Shown one piece after another: positions 23,124 to 31,037 of a DNA stretch of 42,901 nt. Both the position numbers and the translations under genes were made by a program. The stretch is taken from the NCBI GenBank assembly GCA_022446795.1, contig JAKVBX010000002.1, positions 1 to 42,901 of the forward strand, read 5' to 3'. Below the pieces are notes generated by a model, which saw nothing but the letters and a program-made list of their open reading frames with translations, did not search any database and had not been told where the DNA came from. Source of the stretch: Phycisphaerales bacterium. GTDB lineage: Bacteria > Planctomycetota > Phycisphaerae > Phycisphaerales > SM1A02. Every line of letters starts with the position of its first letter. The first letter of the stretch is position 1.

Positions 23124-24068
23124 TCAGACGGCCAGTAGATGGTCCGGACCCACGGACACAAGTCGCGGGCTGGCAGCATCTTGGCCTTCTTCAGAAGGCC
23201 ACCAGGGCCGGACAGGGCCCTCCTCACTGGGCTGGGGGTCCCACGCCCCGGGATCCGCGAGGAGGTCCTCCAGGCGGGCCAGGTCGGCCTGGCGGTGATC
23301 CACGGGCAGTCGGCAGGAAAACAGGCCTCGCGTATAGGGATGGCGAGGATTCTCCAGCACCGATCTGGCCGAGCCCGACTCACAGGTCCGCCCGGCGTGA
23401 AGGACAACCAGCCGCTGGACCCGATGGGCCACCAGTCCCAGGTCATGGGTGATGAGCAGGATGCCCAGGCCTCGGCTGCGACGGAGATCGTCAAACAGGT
23501 CCAGTACGGCCTCCTGGGTCAGGGCGTCCAGGGCGGTGGTCGGCTCGTCGGCCAGGAGCAGCGAAGGCGAACGGGCCAGGGCCAGCGCGATGACAACCCG
23601 TTGCCGCATTCCGCCACTGAGTTGATGTGGCGCACTACGCAGGCACCGGGCCGGATCGGGGATGCGGACCTCTTCCAGCAGTGCCATGGATCGCTCGCGG
23701 GCGGTTCGTCCCGTGATGCCATCAAGCGCCAGGACTTCCCGCAGCAACTCGTCAACGGTGAACACCGGGTCAAGCGCCGTCATGGGTTCCTGGAAGACCA
23801 TGGCCACGCGACGCCCCCGCATCGCTCTCCATTGCGAGGACGTGAAGCCCGTACAGGATTCGCCTTCGATGCGGATGTCGCCACCGGTCATCTCGATCGC
23901 TGGCGGCAACAATCCGATCGCCGCCAGCGCAGTGAGTGTCTTGCCACTCCCCGACTCCCCCACCACGGCGGTGATCTCACCGGCCTGCACACAGGCCGAG
24001 ACGCCATGCACAACCGGGTCACCCCGTACCGCCAGTTCCAGGTTCTCGATGTCCAGCAGCGGGGTCAT
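23124..24068 (-). CDS. Peptide/nickel-type ABC importer ATPase (DppD/OppD family)
   Basis: Cytoplasmic ATPase of a PepT-family importer, 314 aa. Motifs: Walker A GESGSGKTLTAL, Q-loop VFQEPMTALDPV, signature LSGGMRQRVVIALALA, Walker B LLLADEPTTALD and the switch His in LLITHDLGLVAHR. The C-terminal NPRHPYTRGLFSCRLP is the typical OppD/DppD extension. Usually a Cys-rich segment that can bind an iron-sulfur cluster follows in this subfamily; here the tail is a Trp/Glu/Pro-rich segment without several cysteines. ATG 24068 overlaps the permease stop by 4 nt. No DppF partner ATPase is next to it, so it either works as a homodimer or pairs with a remote gene. Confidence 0.88.
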   Translation of the reverse strand: MTPLLDIENLELAVRGDPVVHGVSACVQAGEITAVVGESGSGKTLTALAAIGLLPPAIEMTGGDIRIEGESCTGFTSSQWRAMRGRRVAMVFQEPMTALDPVFTVDELLREVLALDGITGRTARERSMALLEEVRIPDPARCLRSAPHQLSGGMRQRVVIALALARSPSLLLADEPTTALDALTQEAVLDLFDDLRRSRGLGILLITHDLGLVAHRVQRLVVLHAGRTCESGSARSVLENPRHPYTRGLFSCRLPVDHRQADLARLEDLLADPGAWDPQPSEEGPVRPWWPSEEGQDAASPRLVSVGPDHLLAV

Positions 24069-25033
24069 GTCGCCTGCTCCGCCTGCCGGGGATCAAGTCG
24101 AACACGAAGCCACTCGCCGAGGCAATTGAGTGACAGCAAGGTCATCGCAATCATCAGGCAGGGCCAGGCCAGCAACCACCAGTGCGAACGGACCCCGTTG
24201 ATCTCCGAGAGTCCCGCCGCCGCGAGATTCCCCCAACTGGGCAGTGGTTCCCGGATCCCGATACCCAGGAAACTCAGGAAGGCCTCGCTGAGCATGGCCA
24301 TGGGAATCGTGAGCGTCGCGTAGACGACGATGGGTCCCATGACGTTGGGAAGCAGATGGCGCCAGACCTGTCGACGCCAGGGAACACCGATCGCGCGACA
24401 GGCCTCCATGAAGGGCTGGGCACGCAGGCTCAGGACCTGTCCGCGAATGACGCGGGCCATGGTCAGCCAGCTCACCGCACCGATGGCCAGCCACAGGGTC
24501 AGGACGTTGATCCACTGCGAGGCCGCTGCGCCAATGGTCGCACCGCTGCGCTCAACCAGTCCCTCGACCGCGACGACCAGCAGGACGACGATCAGGATGT
24601 AGGGCAGGCCGTAGAGCACGTCGACCATCCGCATCATCAGGCCGTCCACTCGCGGTGATGCCGTCGCGGCGATCATTCCCCAGAGACCGCCGACGAACAC
24701 GGCGGTGGCTGCCGCCGCAAGGCCGACCATGAGACTGATCCCGCCACCGGCCAGTACCCGCGCCAGGAGGTCACGGCCCAGGTGATCACTGCCCAGCACG
24801 TATGACGACTCACCCGTCCAGGACGGTGGTTGAAGGGACTGCTCCGGGTTGGTCATCTCGAACCGCCGAACCGGGGACATCTCGCCCTCGACCACGGGGC
24901 GTCCGAATGTCCACGGCAGCGTGACGATCGTCGCGAGGATCACCAGCAGCAGGAAACAGCCGCCGGCAATGCCCAGGCGGCGGACCGATGCCGGAGACGG
25001 GTCACGAGAACGGGAGAGGAGGTTCAGGACCAC
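24065..25033 (-). CDS. Peptide-type ABC importer permease (DppC/OppC family)
   Basis: Inner-membrane permease of 322 aa. The N-terminal helix (GIAGGCFLLLVILATIVTLP) is followed by the OppC-N pattern, a periplasmic loop with GSDHLGRDLLARVLAGG that is diagnostic of DppC/OppC, and five more helices. The EAA loop is EACRAIGVPWRRQVWRHLLP. GTG 25033 is the first start; TATCCT lies 7 nt upstream on the same strand, so this may be another leaderless gene. The partner permease DppB, the binding protein and DppF are absent from both sides, so this is only half of a normal importer. Confidence 0.87.
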   Translation of the reverse strand: MVLNLLSRSRDPSPASVRRLGIAGGCFLLLVILATIVTLPWTFGRPVVEGEMSPVRRFEMTNPEQSLQPPSWTGESSYVLGSDHLGRDLLARVLAGGGISLMVGLAAAATAVFVGGLWGMIAATASPRVDGLMMRMVDVLYGLPYILIVVLLVVAVEGLVERSGATIGAAASQWINVLTLWLAIGAVSWLTMARVIRGQVLSLRAQPFMEACRAIGVPWRRQVWRHLLPNVMGPIVVYATLTIPMAMLSEAFLSFLGIGIREPLPSWGNLAAAGLSEINGVRSHWWLLAWPCLMIAMTLLSLNCLGEWLRVRLDPRQAEQAT

Positions 25034-25110
25034 GATTGGCAGGATACGCGTTGACCGCGGTCTCCACAGGGTGAAGTGGCCACGCGGTCAGTGGTCGTCA
25101 AGATGGGATG

Positions 25111-25872
25111 CTAGCGACCCAGGGCTGCCTGGACGGCATCGAGTTCACCCATCAGCTGGTCAAGCTGGCGGTCGATCTCGACATCGAAGTTCTCGGTGTC
25201 GTGCGTCACTCGGCCCTGCAGCTTCTCGATGTGATTGTGCAGCCGCTGGATGGAACGCTCCCGGTTCTGGATGGACAGCTTCAATCGTGCCCGGACCGAG
25301 GCCTCCAACTGGATCATCTCGGCATCGATGATCGCTTCATCGCCGTACTCCGCCTTCAGGTCACGCATCCGACGGGCCTGCTTGCCGATCTCCGCATCCA
25401 GGTTCAGTTCCATGATCTTCTGGCGATAGAAGCCCGGATCCGATTCCTTCAGGTTGGCCAGGGCCACCAGGCCGCGACCGTACCGGCGGATCATCCGCTC
25501 CAGTTCCACGGGATCCTGCCCCTGCTCGGAACAGATCTTGGCCAGGATCTCGCCCAGTTCGGGATCAATCGCCGTTGCCACGTCGATGTAGCGGTCGACG
25601 TTCGTGCGAGCAGACTGGATGCCCGCAGGAGTCGCCGCGGCCGTGGACGGGCTGGCGCCATTGAGCATGTTCTGCACCAGCGCGTTGGATGACGGTTGAC
25701 TACTGGCCGAGTTCGCTGGCTGGCCGATGGCCGCATTCGCCACGGTCAAGACAGACTGCAGTTCGGTTTCGCCGGAGGCCGCACGCGTCCGCGTCGATCC
25801 GGAATCCAGAACGAAAGCCGTGCAGAGCAGAAGAACCAGCCACCCCGTTGCTATGGAATAGTGAATTCGCAT
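25111..25872 (-). CDS. Exported helical protein of an ECF sigma operon
   Basis: A 253-aa protein not assigned to a named family. ATG 25872 overlaps the preceding stop by 1 nt (TGATG) and has GGAG just upstream. Residues about 6-22 form a signal peptide or anchor (SIATGWLVLLLCTAFVL). A low-complexity Ser/Ala/Pro stretch follows, then an almost wholly helical, charged region to the end, with LKAEYGDEAIIDAEMIQLEA and repeated Gln/Arg-rich helices (IQNRERSIQRLHNHIEKLQ). The layout resembles periplasmic helical sensors or chaperones linked to stress sigma factors, but no CpxP-type signature is seen. As third gene of the sigma operon it may sense the inducing condition; this is inference. Confidence 0.65.
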   Translation of the reverse strand: MRIHYSIATGWLVLLLCTAFVLDSGSTRTRAASGETELQSVLTVANAAIGQPANSASSQPSSNALVQNMLNGASPSTAAATPAGIQSARTNVDRYIDVATAIDPELGEILAKICSEQGQDPVELERMIRRYGRGLVALANLKESDPGFYRQKIMELNLDAEIGKQARRMRDLKAEYGDEAIIDAEMIQLEASVRARLKLSIQNRERSIQRLHNHIEKLQGRVTHDTENFDVEIDRQLDQLMGELDAVQAALGR

Positions 25873-26462
25873 CACCGCATCTCCAGTTCCAGGTAGCCCC
25901 ACTCGTCACCGCTGTGCTGGGCTTCCAGAATGCTCAACAGCTCGTCATGAGCGTCGTACCAGGTCAATTCGTGCCCCACGAGCATGCCGTCGGCATCAAG
26001 GGATGCCAGCAGCGTTGCCGTGGGGTGGTATCGGTAGTCGTCCATGGCCACTGGAACGTCCAGGGTTTCTGCCTCTGGTGGTTCCAGGCCCGGGCCAGTA
26101 ACCCAGAAGGCCGCCAGGACCGCAATCGCCATGCAGGCCGCCAAGGCCATCCGCTTGATGGCGATCCTTGATCGGGACGGCCCGACCCGAAGGCGACGCT
26201 GCTGCCGCCACTGGGCCAGCGAGGCTTCGCGGACGCGATCTGCAAGCCCCTGTGGCACTGGAATTTGCCGCAGCGACTCGCCGGACTTGATGTCCAGATC
26301 CCGGTCCTGGGGAGAGTAATCCGACCCCAGCGGATCAGGTCCGTCCGAACGTAAATCAGGTTGGTTCCGGAAGGAAAACATGCCTGTGTCACCCCTTGAA
26401 CGATCAGCATCGGTCTCAGATTGCCGATTTCTCTGTTTCTTTTTGCCTGGTGTCTGGCCCAT
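25872..26462 (-). CDS. Putative membrane anti-sigma factor
   Basis: A 196-aa single-pass membrane protein encoded 2 nt after the ECF sigma gene. The N-terminal 100 residues are hydrophilic and basic, beginning MGQTPGKKKQRNRQ, and should be cytoplasmic. Residues about 104-122 (MALAACMAIAVLAAFWV) are the membrane helix. The C-terminal 70 residues would be periplasmic and contain a WYDAHDELLSIL segment. The order sigma factor then one-helix membrane protein is that of known sigma/anti-sigma pairs. The zinc-binding HxxxCxxC motif of the ZAS group is absent, so it would be a different class. The start is fixed by ATG 26462; a longer frame reads into the sigma gene. Confidence 0.6.
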   Translation of the reverse strand: MGQTPGKKKQRNRQSETDADRSRGDTGMFSFRNQPDLRSDGPDPLGSDYSPQDRDLDIKSGESLRQIPVPQGLADRVREASLAQWRQQRRLRVGPSRSRIAIKRMALAACMAIAVLAAFWVTGPGLEPPEAETLDVPVAMDDYRYHPTATLLASLDADGMLVGHELTWYDAHDELLSILEAQHSGDEWGYLELEMR

Positions 26463-26464
26463 CG

Positions 26465-27043
26465 TCAACCTCCATCCTCGTCCACACCTGTTGCCCCCAA
26501 TCGCTCCCGAAGCCGCTTGACGGCCCGGAAGTGCCGAGCCAGGACGGTGCCAAGGGGCTGATCCAGGACATTCGCAATAGCCTTGAAGCTCATTTCCGCC
26601 ACGTGCCGCAGGTGAAGCACCTGCTGCTCCGCCTCCGGAAGCTCCGCCATGGCCTGCTGCAACTCCGACAGGGCCTCTGAGGCCTCTCCAGGGCTCCAAG
26701 AAGCCTCTCCCGCAGGCGAGATCTCCCGGAGGGTCTCGTCAGCCACCGGTATCGCCTGTCGGCCACGTCGACGCATCTCGTCCCTGAGGCGATTCATGGC
26801 GATCCGGAAGAGCCAGGCCTCGAACCGCCCCAACTCGGTGTAGTCAGCCAACTTGGTCACGACCGTGCAGAAAGTCGACTGGGTCACCTCCTCGGCCAGC
26901 TCCGGGTTTCGGCACTGGGCGACGATGACCCGATAGACCCTCGGCGAGAATTCCTCGACCAGTCGTGACCAGGCGGCTTCGTCGCCGTCAATGGCGGCCT
27001 GAAGCACGATCCCGAGCCGATCTCGATCGAGTGGAGTACACAT
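26465..27043 (-). CDS. ECF-type RNA polymerase sigma factor
   Basis: Alternative sigma factor of 192 aa, consisting of regions 2 and 4 only, as in ECF sigmas. Region 2 runs from DGDEAAWSRLVEEFSPRVYR through AEEVTQSTF to FEAWLFRIAMNRLRDEMRRR. Region 4 is MAELPEAEQQVLHLRHVAEM, then SFKAIANVLDQPLGTVLARH and FRAVKRLRERL, a clear helix-turn-helix. The start ATG is at 27043. It is the first gene of an operon with the anti-sigma-like and exported proteins. ECF operons often control themselves; the 129-bp gap to the divergent CaCA gene should hold the target promoter, but I cannot define one by eye. Confidence 0.87.
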   Translation of the reverse strand: MCTPLDRDRLGIVLQAAIDGDEAAWSRLVEEFSPRVYRVIVAQCRNPELAEEVTQSTFCTVVTKLADYTELGRFEAWLFRIAMNRLRDEMRRRGRQAIPVADETLREISPAGEASWSPGEASEALSELQQAMAELPEAEQQVLHLRHVAEMSFKAIANVLDQPLGTVLARHFRAVKRLRERLGATGVDEDGG

Positions 27044-27172
27044 GTCATCGCCACAGGGAAGAGGAAAGAGAAACGAGGGACCACCGCCAAACCGATCTCA
27101 ACTGTCCAAGCGTCCCTCTACAATCGGCCAGATCACATGATCGCGTTTCTTGAGACGACAGGCGAGTCGACA

Positions 27173-28159
27173 ATGACCTGGCCACTGGCCCTGCTGCTGC
27201 TTGTCGCCGGGGTCATCGGCCTGCTGTGGGGTGGCCAGCTCCTGGTGGAAGGCGCGGTCAGCGTTGCCAGGCAGCTGGGCATGTCGACGCTGCTGATCGG
27301 ACTGACCATAGTAGCCTTCGGAACCAGTGCCCCGGAACTGGCACTGAACGCCGTCGCTGCAATCGGCGGCGAGACCGGCCTGGCCTTTGGAAACGTGATC
27401 GGGTCCAACATCGCCAATATCGGCCTGGTCCTCGGGCTCACTGCGATCGTGGCCCCCATTCGCATCGCACGAACGATCCTCCGGAAAGGTGGGCTCCCCT
27501 GGCTGGTCGTCGTCACCGGGGTCGCCATCGGCCTGCCGTGGATCGGTGATGGCGTGGACGGGCAACCGGGCTACACGCGGTGGTGGGGACTGGTGATGCT
27601 CGGCCTGGCGCCAATCACGGCCTGGCTCTGGTTTCTCGACAGTCGACAGGGCGATCCGACACCACTGGTGGAGGAACCCGATGTTGAGACTGAACAGACC
27701 CGCTCCACGCCCCTGAGTTGGCTGTTCATCCTGGCGGGCCTGGTGCTGCTGATCGTCGGCGGCAAGGGAACGGAAATCGGCGCCGTTCAACTCGCCCGAT
27801 GGATGGGGCTCTCGGAAGCCGTCATCGGCCTCTCGATCGTCGCGGTCGCCACGAGCCTGCCGGAAGTCGTGACGGCCCTGATCGCGGCTCGCCGCGGCGA
27901 GCCGGACCTGGCCATCGGGACCGTCGTGGGGTCCAACCTGTTCAACCTGGCACTTGTCCTGGGCACCACCGCGGTCATCTGCCCGATCACCCTGCCCGAT
28001 ACGGGCGGCGGCTTCGACCTGGCGATCATGGGCGGAATGACCCTGCTGTTGATCCCGATCGCCGTCACCGGCCGCCGCATCGGCACGGTCGAGGGACTCG
28101 TGCTCCTGCTGGCCTGGGCGGGAACGATCGCCTTCGGAATCCTCCGCGAAACGACCTGA
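27173..28159 (+). CDS. CaCA-family calcium/sodium antiporter (YrbG-like)
   Basis: Inner-membrane cation/calcium exchanger, 328 aa, about ten helices in two inverted halves. Each half has the alpha-repeat: GTSAPELALNAVAAIGG followed by GNVIGSNIANIGLVLG in the first, and ATSLPEVVTALIAARRG followed by GTVVGSNLFNLALVLG in the second. The acidic residues that bind the ion (Glu in each alpha-repeat) are present. ATG 27173 (MTWPLALLLLV) is chosen since the first helix starts there; an in-frame ATG at 27137 adds 12 residues and lies 12 nt after a TACAAT box (27119-27124). It is convergent with dnaB, with a 22-bp gap. Confidence 0.9.
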   Translation: MTWPLALLLLVAGVIGLLWGGQLLVEGAVSVARQLGMSTLLIGLTIVAFGTSAPELALNAVAAIGGETGLAFGNVIGSNIANIGLVLGLTAIVAPIRIARTILRKGGLPWLVVVTGVAIGLPWIGDGVDGQPGYTRWWGLVMLGLAPITAWLWFLDSRQGDPTPLVEEPDVETEQTRSTPLSWLFILAGLVLLIVGGKGTEIGAVQLARWMGLSEAVIGLSIVAVATSLPEVVTALIAARRGEPDLAIGTVVGSNLFNLALVLGTTAVICPITLPDTGGGFDLAIMGGMTLLLIPIAVTGRRIGTVEGLVLLLAWAGTIAFGILRETT

Positions 28160-28172
28160 CACCGCCGCGGTG
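28160..28172. other. Short palindrome between convergent genes
   Basis: CACCGC-C-GCGGTG begins directly after the CaCA stop codon and lies 9 bp from the dnaB stop. It may act as a weak two-way stop, but the stem is only 6 bp and no T-run follows. Confidence 0.25.
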
Positions 28173-28181
28173 ACCGCGAGT

Positions 28182-29597
28182 CTAGATCGGCAGATCTTCC
28201 ACATCGGTGGCGGCGACGCCAGCCGGAACCGGCATGTGGGTGTAGTCGCGGAATCGAGTCGTGGAGTCATCCCACGCCAGTTTCACGGTTCCGGTGGGAC
28301 CATTCCGCTGCTTGGCCACGATGAGCTCAGCGAGTCCTCGCTTGTCGGGATTGGCCTCGATCCACGCCTCGTCGCGATGAAAGTACTCCTCGCGATGCAG
28401 CATCATGACCACGTCGGCATCCTGCTCGATCGAGCCGGACTCACGAAGATCGCTCATGCGAGGACGGTGCCCCTCGCGTTGTTCCGCGGCACGATTCAAC
28501 TGGCTCAAGGCGACAATCGGCACGTTCAGCTCTCGCGCCAACGCCTTGACACCGCGGCTCATTTCCGAAACCTCCTGCTGCCTGGACTCGGACCGACTGC
28601 CCGTGGTCATCAACTGCAGGTAGTCGATGAACAGGCAGGAGATGTTGAACTTCTGTTTCATCCGCCTGGCCTTGGCCCGCAATTGCATCAACGTCAGCCC
28701 CGGGGTGTCATCGATGTAGATCGGCGCCTTGCGGAGTTCATCACAGGCGGCGAACAGCGCCTGGAAATCCCGATCATGCAGCGCATTGCGTCGCAGCCGC
28801 TGCCCGCTGACACCGGATCGGGCGGACAGGAGACGCTGGACGATCTGGTTACTGGACATCTCCAGGCTGAAGAGGCCCACGGGCTCGCCACGAATGGCGA
28901 TGTTCTCCGCCGCGTTCAGTGCCAGGGCGGTCTTGCCCATCGAGGGACGCGCGGCCAGGATCAGCATCTCACCGTTCTGCATGCCACCGGTTGTTTCATC
29001 AAGATCGGAATAGCCCGTTGCCACGCCGCTGAGCGTGCGACCTTCCTGGGCCTCGATCAACTGGATGGCCTCGGTGATCAGGTCCGCCAGCCCGAGGATC
29101 TTCCGGCTCTCGGCCTGGTCGGCGATCTGGAAGATCTTGCGTTCCGCATCGTCCAACAGGGCGGCCGCCGACTCGGGGCGAGCGTGCGCGTCCTGGAGAA
29201 TCTCCCCCGCGGCAGCGATCAGCTGCCGGATCATCGCCTTCTCGCGGATCAGGCGAGCGTAGTGCAGTGCACTGGTCGCATCCGGAACGGACTCGGCCAG
29301 TTCCACCAGGAAGTCGACACCACCGATGGGCTTCAGGGCGTCCCGATCCTTGAGCAGTTGCTGCAGTTGGACGATGTCGAGGGTGTTATGGCGATCGTAG
29401 AGTTCGCAGATCACCCGGTAGACCTCGCCATGCGACTGGCGGAAGAAGTCCTCGGGGGACCGAACGACCTGCAGAACCTCTCCGCACACCTCCGGGTCGA
29501 TCAGGATCGAACCGAGGAGACTGGCTTCAGCCTCGATGGCATGAGGGGGCATCTTGTCCAGCAATCCGCCGAACGACTGGCGATCCGTGCCTACCAC
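28182..29597 (-). CDS. dnaB: Replicative DNA helicase
   Basis: Hexameric helicase that unwinds DNA at the replication fork and loads primase; 471 aa, the usual DnaB length. The N-terminal domain opens MPPHAIEAEASLLGSILID. The RecA-like motor shows Walker A AARPSMGKTALAL, PVGLFSLEMS, Walker B LFIDYLQLM and VPIVALSQLNRAAEQR, plus DLRESGSIEQDADVV with the arginine and acidic residues conserved in DnaB. The start is GTG 29597, supported by AGGAG 5 nt upstream; the frame is open further upstream to 29729, but that part does not look like DnaB. No intein is present. HU lies next upstream on the same strand, 254 bp away. Confidence 0.95.
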   Translation of the reverse strand: MVGTDRQSFGGLLDKMPPHAIEAEASLLGSILIDPEVCGEVLQVVRSPEDFFRQSHGEVYRVICELYDRHNTLDIVQLQQLLKDRDALKPIGGVDFLVELAESVPDATSALHYARLIREKAMIRQLIAAAGEILQDAHARPESAAALLDDAERKIFQIADQAESRKILGLADLITEAIQLIEAQEGRTLSGVATGYSDLDETTGGMQNGEMLILAARPSMGKTALALNAAENIAIRGEPVGLFSLEMSSNQIVQRLLSARSGVSGQRLRRNALHDRDFQALFAACDELRKAPIYIDDTPGLTLMQLRAKARRMKQKFNISCLFIDYLQLMTTGSRSESRQQEVSEMSRGVKALARELNVPIVALSQLNRAAEQREGHRPRMSDLRESGSIEQDADVVMMLHREEYFHRDEAWIEANPDKRGLAELIVAKQRNGPTGTVKLAWDDSTTRFRDYTHMPVPAGVAATDVEDLPI

Positions 29598-29694
29598 GTG
29601 TGCTCCTGCATCCTTGCTGACGTCTCCGGACTTCCATTCACCGCCGACGCCTTGTTCACCATACACGCTGTTGACGCGACGGCGAAGCAGGACT

Positions 29695-29712
29695 CCCGGA
29701 TTTCGATCCGGG
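29695..29712 (-). terminator. Hairpin between HU and dnaB
   Basis: CCCGGAT (29695-29701) pairs perfectly with ATCCGGG (29706-29712) over a 4-nt loop. It lies about 140 nt after the HU stop and about 98 nt before the dnaB start. Without a T-run it is only a possible terminator of the HU transcript or a leader structure of dnaB. Confidence 0.3.
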
Positions 29713-29771
29713 CGGCCAGCTGGAAGCATACTGCGTGCGTCACCACCCGCGCGATCAACAGCACCGGGTCA

Positions 29772-29790
29772 CGGTGGACAACTGTGGACA
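29772..29790 (-). promoter_or_regulatory. Two adjacent DnaA-box-like 9-mers upstream of dnaB
   Basis: On the minus strand, CTGTCCACA (29790-29782) and TTGTCCACC (29780-29772) are one base apart. Each differs by one base from TTGTCCACA, the form of DnaA box favoured in high-G+C bacteria. They lie about 175-195 bp before the dnaB start. Confidence 0.35.
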
Positions 29791-29851
29791 GACTGCTGGC
29801 AGCTTCGTCGCTCCAGGCACGCGTGGCGTTGAATGGGAATCGGCGAGACGG

Positions 29852-30166
29852 CTACTCGACCAGTTCTTCGGTCTCGATGGCCTCTCGCATGAGCCGACCG
29901 ATCTTGAACTTGACGGTCTTCTTGGCCGGAACCGGAACCCGCTCCAGGGTGCGTGGGTTCTGAGCGACACGGGCTGCTCGCTCGCGGATCTCGAAGACAC
30001 CGAAGTCACGAAACTCCAGGCGGTGGCCATCACCAAGTTCCTTGATCACGTTGTCGAGAAAACTCTGCACCGTCATCTTCACGACGGTCCGCTTCTGATT
30101 CGTTTCCTCTGCAATGCGATCGATCAGGTCTTTTTTGGTCGTGGTTGTCCGCTCGGTGTCTGACAT
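29852..30166 (-). CDS. HU/IHF-family nucleoid protein
   Basis: Small dimeric DNA-bending protein, 104 aa. Visible: KKDLIDRIAEETNQKRTVVK and SFLDNVIKELGDGHRLEFRD at the N-terminal helices, FGVFEIRERAARVAQNPRT leading into the DNA-binding arm, and VPAKKTVKFKIGRLMREAI at the C-terminus. The NPRT and P-A-K-K-T-V-K-F-K signatures are those of the family; position of the arm residues suggests an HU-like protein, though IHF cannot be excluded. A GAGGCG sequence precedes ATG 30166. It sits between dnaB and a group of DnaA-box-like sites. Confidence 0.92.
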   Translation of the reverse strand: MSDTERTTTTKKDLIDRIAEETNQKRTVVKMTVQSFLDNVIKELGDGHRLEFRDFGVFEIRERAARVAQNPRTLERVPVPAKKTVKFKIGRLMREAIETEELVE

Positions 30167-30190
30167 GGGTACGCCTCACACTTGCAATTC

Positions 30191-30199
30191 TTATCCACG
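30191..30199 (+). promoter_or_regulatory. DnaA-box-like 9-mer upstream of HU
   Basis: TTATCCACG differs from the classic DnaA box TTATCCACA at the last base only. It lies 25 bp upstream of the HU start, in a locally A+T-richer stretch (30181-30220), and may overlap the HU promoter. Confidence 0.4.
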
Positions 30200-30256
30200 A
30201 ACTTACCAAACCCGAGTGTTGGCAAGCGAGTGCGTCCAGGTTCATTCGGAATGAAC

Positions 30257-30265
30257 GGTGGACAA
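30257..30265 (-). promoter_or_regulatory. DnaA-box-like 9-mer in the HU-lipoprotein gap
   Basis: TTGTCCACC on the minus strand is the same 9-mer as at 29780-29772. The surrounding gap, 30167-30450 (284 bp), otherwise shows no gene: short open frames there lack ribosome sites and family features. Confidence 0.3.
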
Positions 30266-30450
30266 CCGACCAAGCAAAGGATTGCCCGCGGAAGAGTCCC
30301 GACCCAGCGTGCTCCAGGCCCCGTTGGATCCCATCCCACATGCCATCCCGGAGCCAGTATGGAGATCCCCGGGGAGTCCGTCAAGACCGCTCCCGACCAC
30401 TTTGGAAGGCTAGGGAATCTTGAGAAGCAATCTCACCCGAGATCATGGAT

Positions 30451-30831
30451 TTAGCGGCTGCGAAGCTGGAGCGATCGGGTCGTCTGGAAGTAATTCTCCC
30501 AGGGCCGGCCATTCAGAATCCACTGCTGATCCCGAATGTAAACCTGCGAAAGATTCACCGGTGCCACGGCCGGGGGCAAGTCCGCTCCAAGATCTATATC
30601 CTTCCGTGAATTAAGGACTTGCATCTCGGCGCAGAGCAGGCCGTCCTCCCCAAGGGCCGCCAGCGTCGCCGCCGAGGGCATGACCAGGGGAGCGACCGGA
30701 CGGGCGTGGACAGTCCGAATGGCTTCCACCGGTGCCGTCGGGGCCTGGCACCCCGCCACCGCCCACAGGAAGGCCGCGAGGCCCGAAGGTCCGATTATCC
30801 GAAGACTGTTCCTGCGTTGTCGTGTGGCCAT
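30451..30831 (-). CDS. Small lipoprotein of unknown function
   Basis: A 126-aa exported protein. ATG 30831 is preceded by a strong GAGGAGG, which fixes the start. The N-terminus MATRQRRNSLRIIG is basic, a hydrophobic stretch follows, and the lipobox is AVAGC, so the mature protein should be lipid-anchored at its cysteine. The remainder has a Pro/Ala-rich linker (QAPTAPVEAIRTVHARPVAP), then LAALGEDGLLCAEMQVLNSR and a C-terminal segment SQVYIRDQQWILNGRPWENY. No family is recognised. It is a single-gene unit divergent from trkA. Confidence 0.75.
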   Translation of the reverse strand: MATRQRRNSLRIIGPSGLAAFLWAVAGCQAPTAPVEAIRTVHARPVAPLVMPSAATLAALGEDGLLCAEMQVLNSRKDIDLGADLPPAVAPVNLSQVYIRDQQWILNGRPWENYFQTTRSLQLRSR

Positions 30832-31037
30832 TGGGATTCCTCCTCGATTCCGGATATCCACCCTACAAAGGTCGCGCCTCGGCACGGAAGGCCCATTCCG
30901 GGCTCGTTTGAAACATGATGGTGTGGCGTGGCCGCACCAGTGTTGCTCCTGGTCAACATGCCAGCAGCGGGCCATCTGTAGACTGACAGCCTCGACGAGC
31001 CCCAGGCATTTACACGGTCGTCGAAGCGAGGACCCCC

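Noticed and set aside
23045-23494. N-terminal extension of the SseB-like protein into dppD
   Set aside because: The extension is an antisense-frame reading of same-strand dppD with no domain; GGAGG marks the start at 23044.
28182-29597. Intein in DnaB
   Set aside because: The helicase has normal length (471 aa) and continuous motifs; no extra block.
28170-29963. Long open frame on the plus strand opposite dnaB
   Set aside because: Antisense shadow of a well-conserved helicase gene; no protein features.
30167-30450. Small genes in the HU-lipoprotein gap
   Set aside because: Short frames on both strands lack ribosome sites, start with poor codons and have no recognisable composition.
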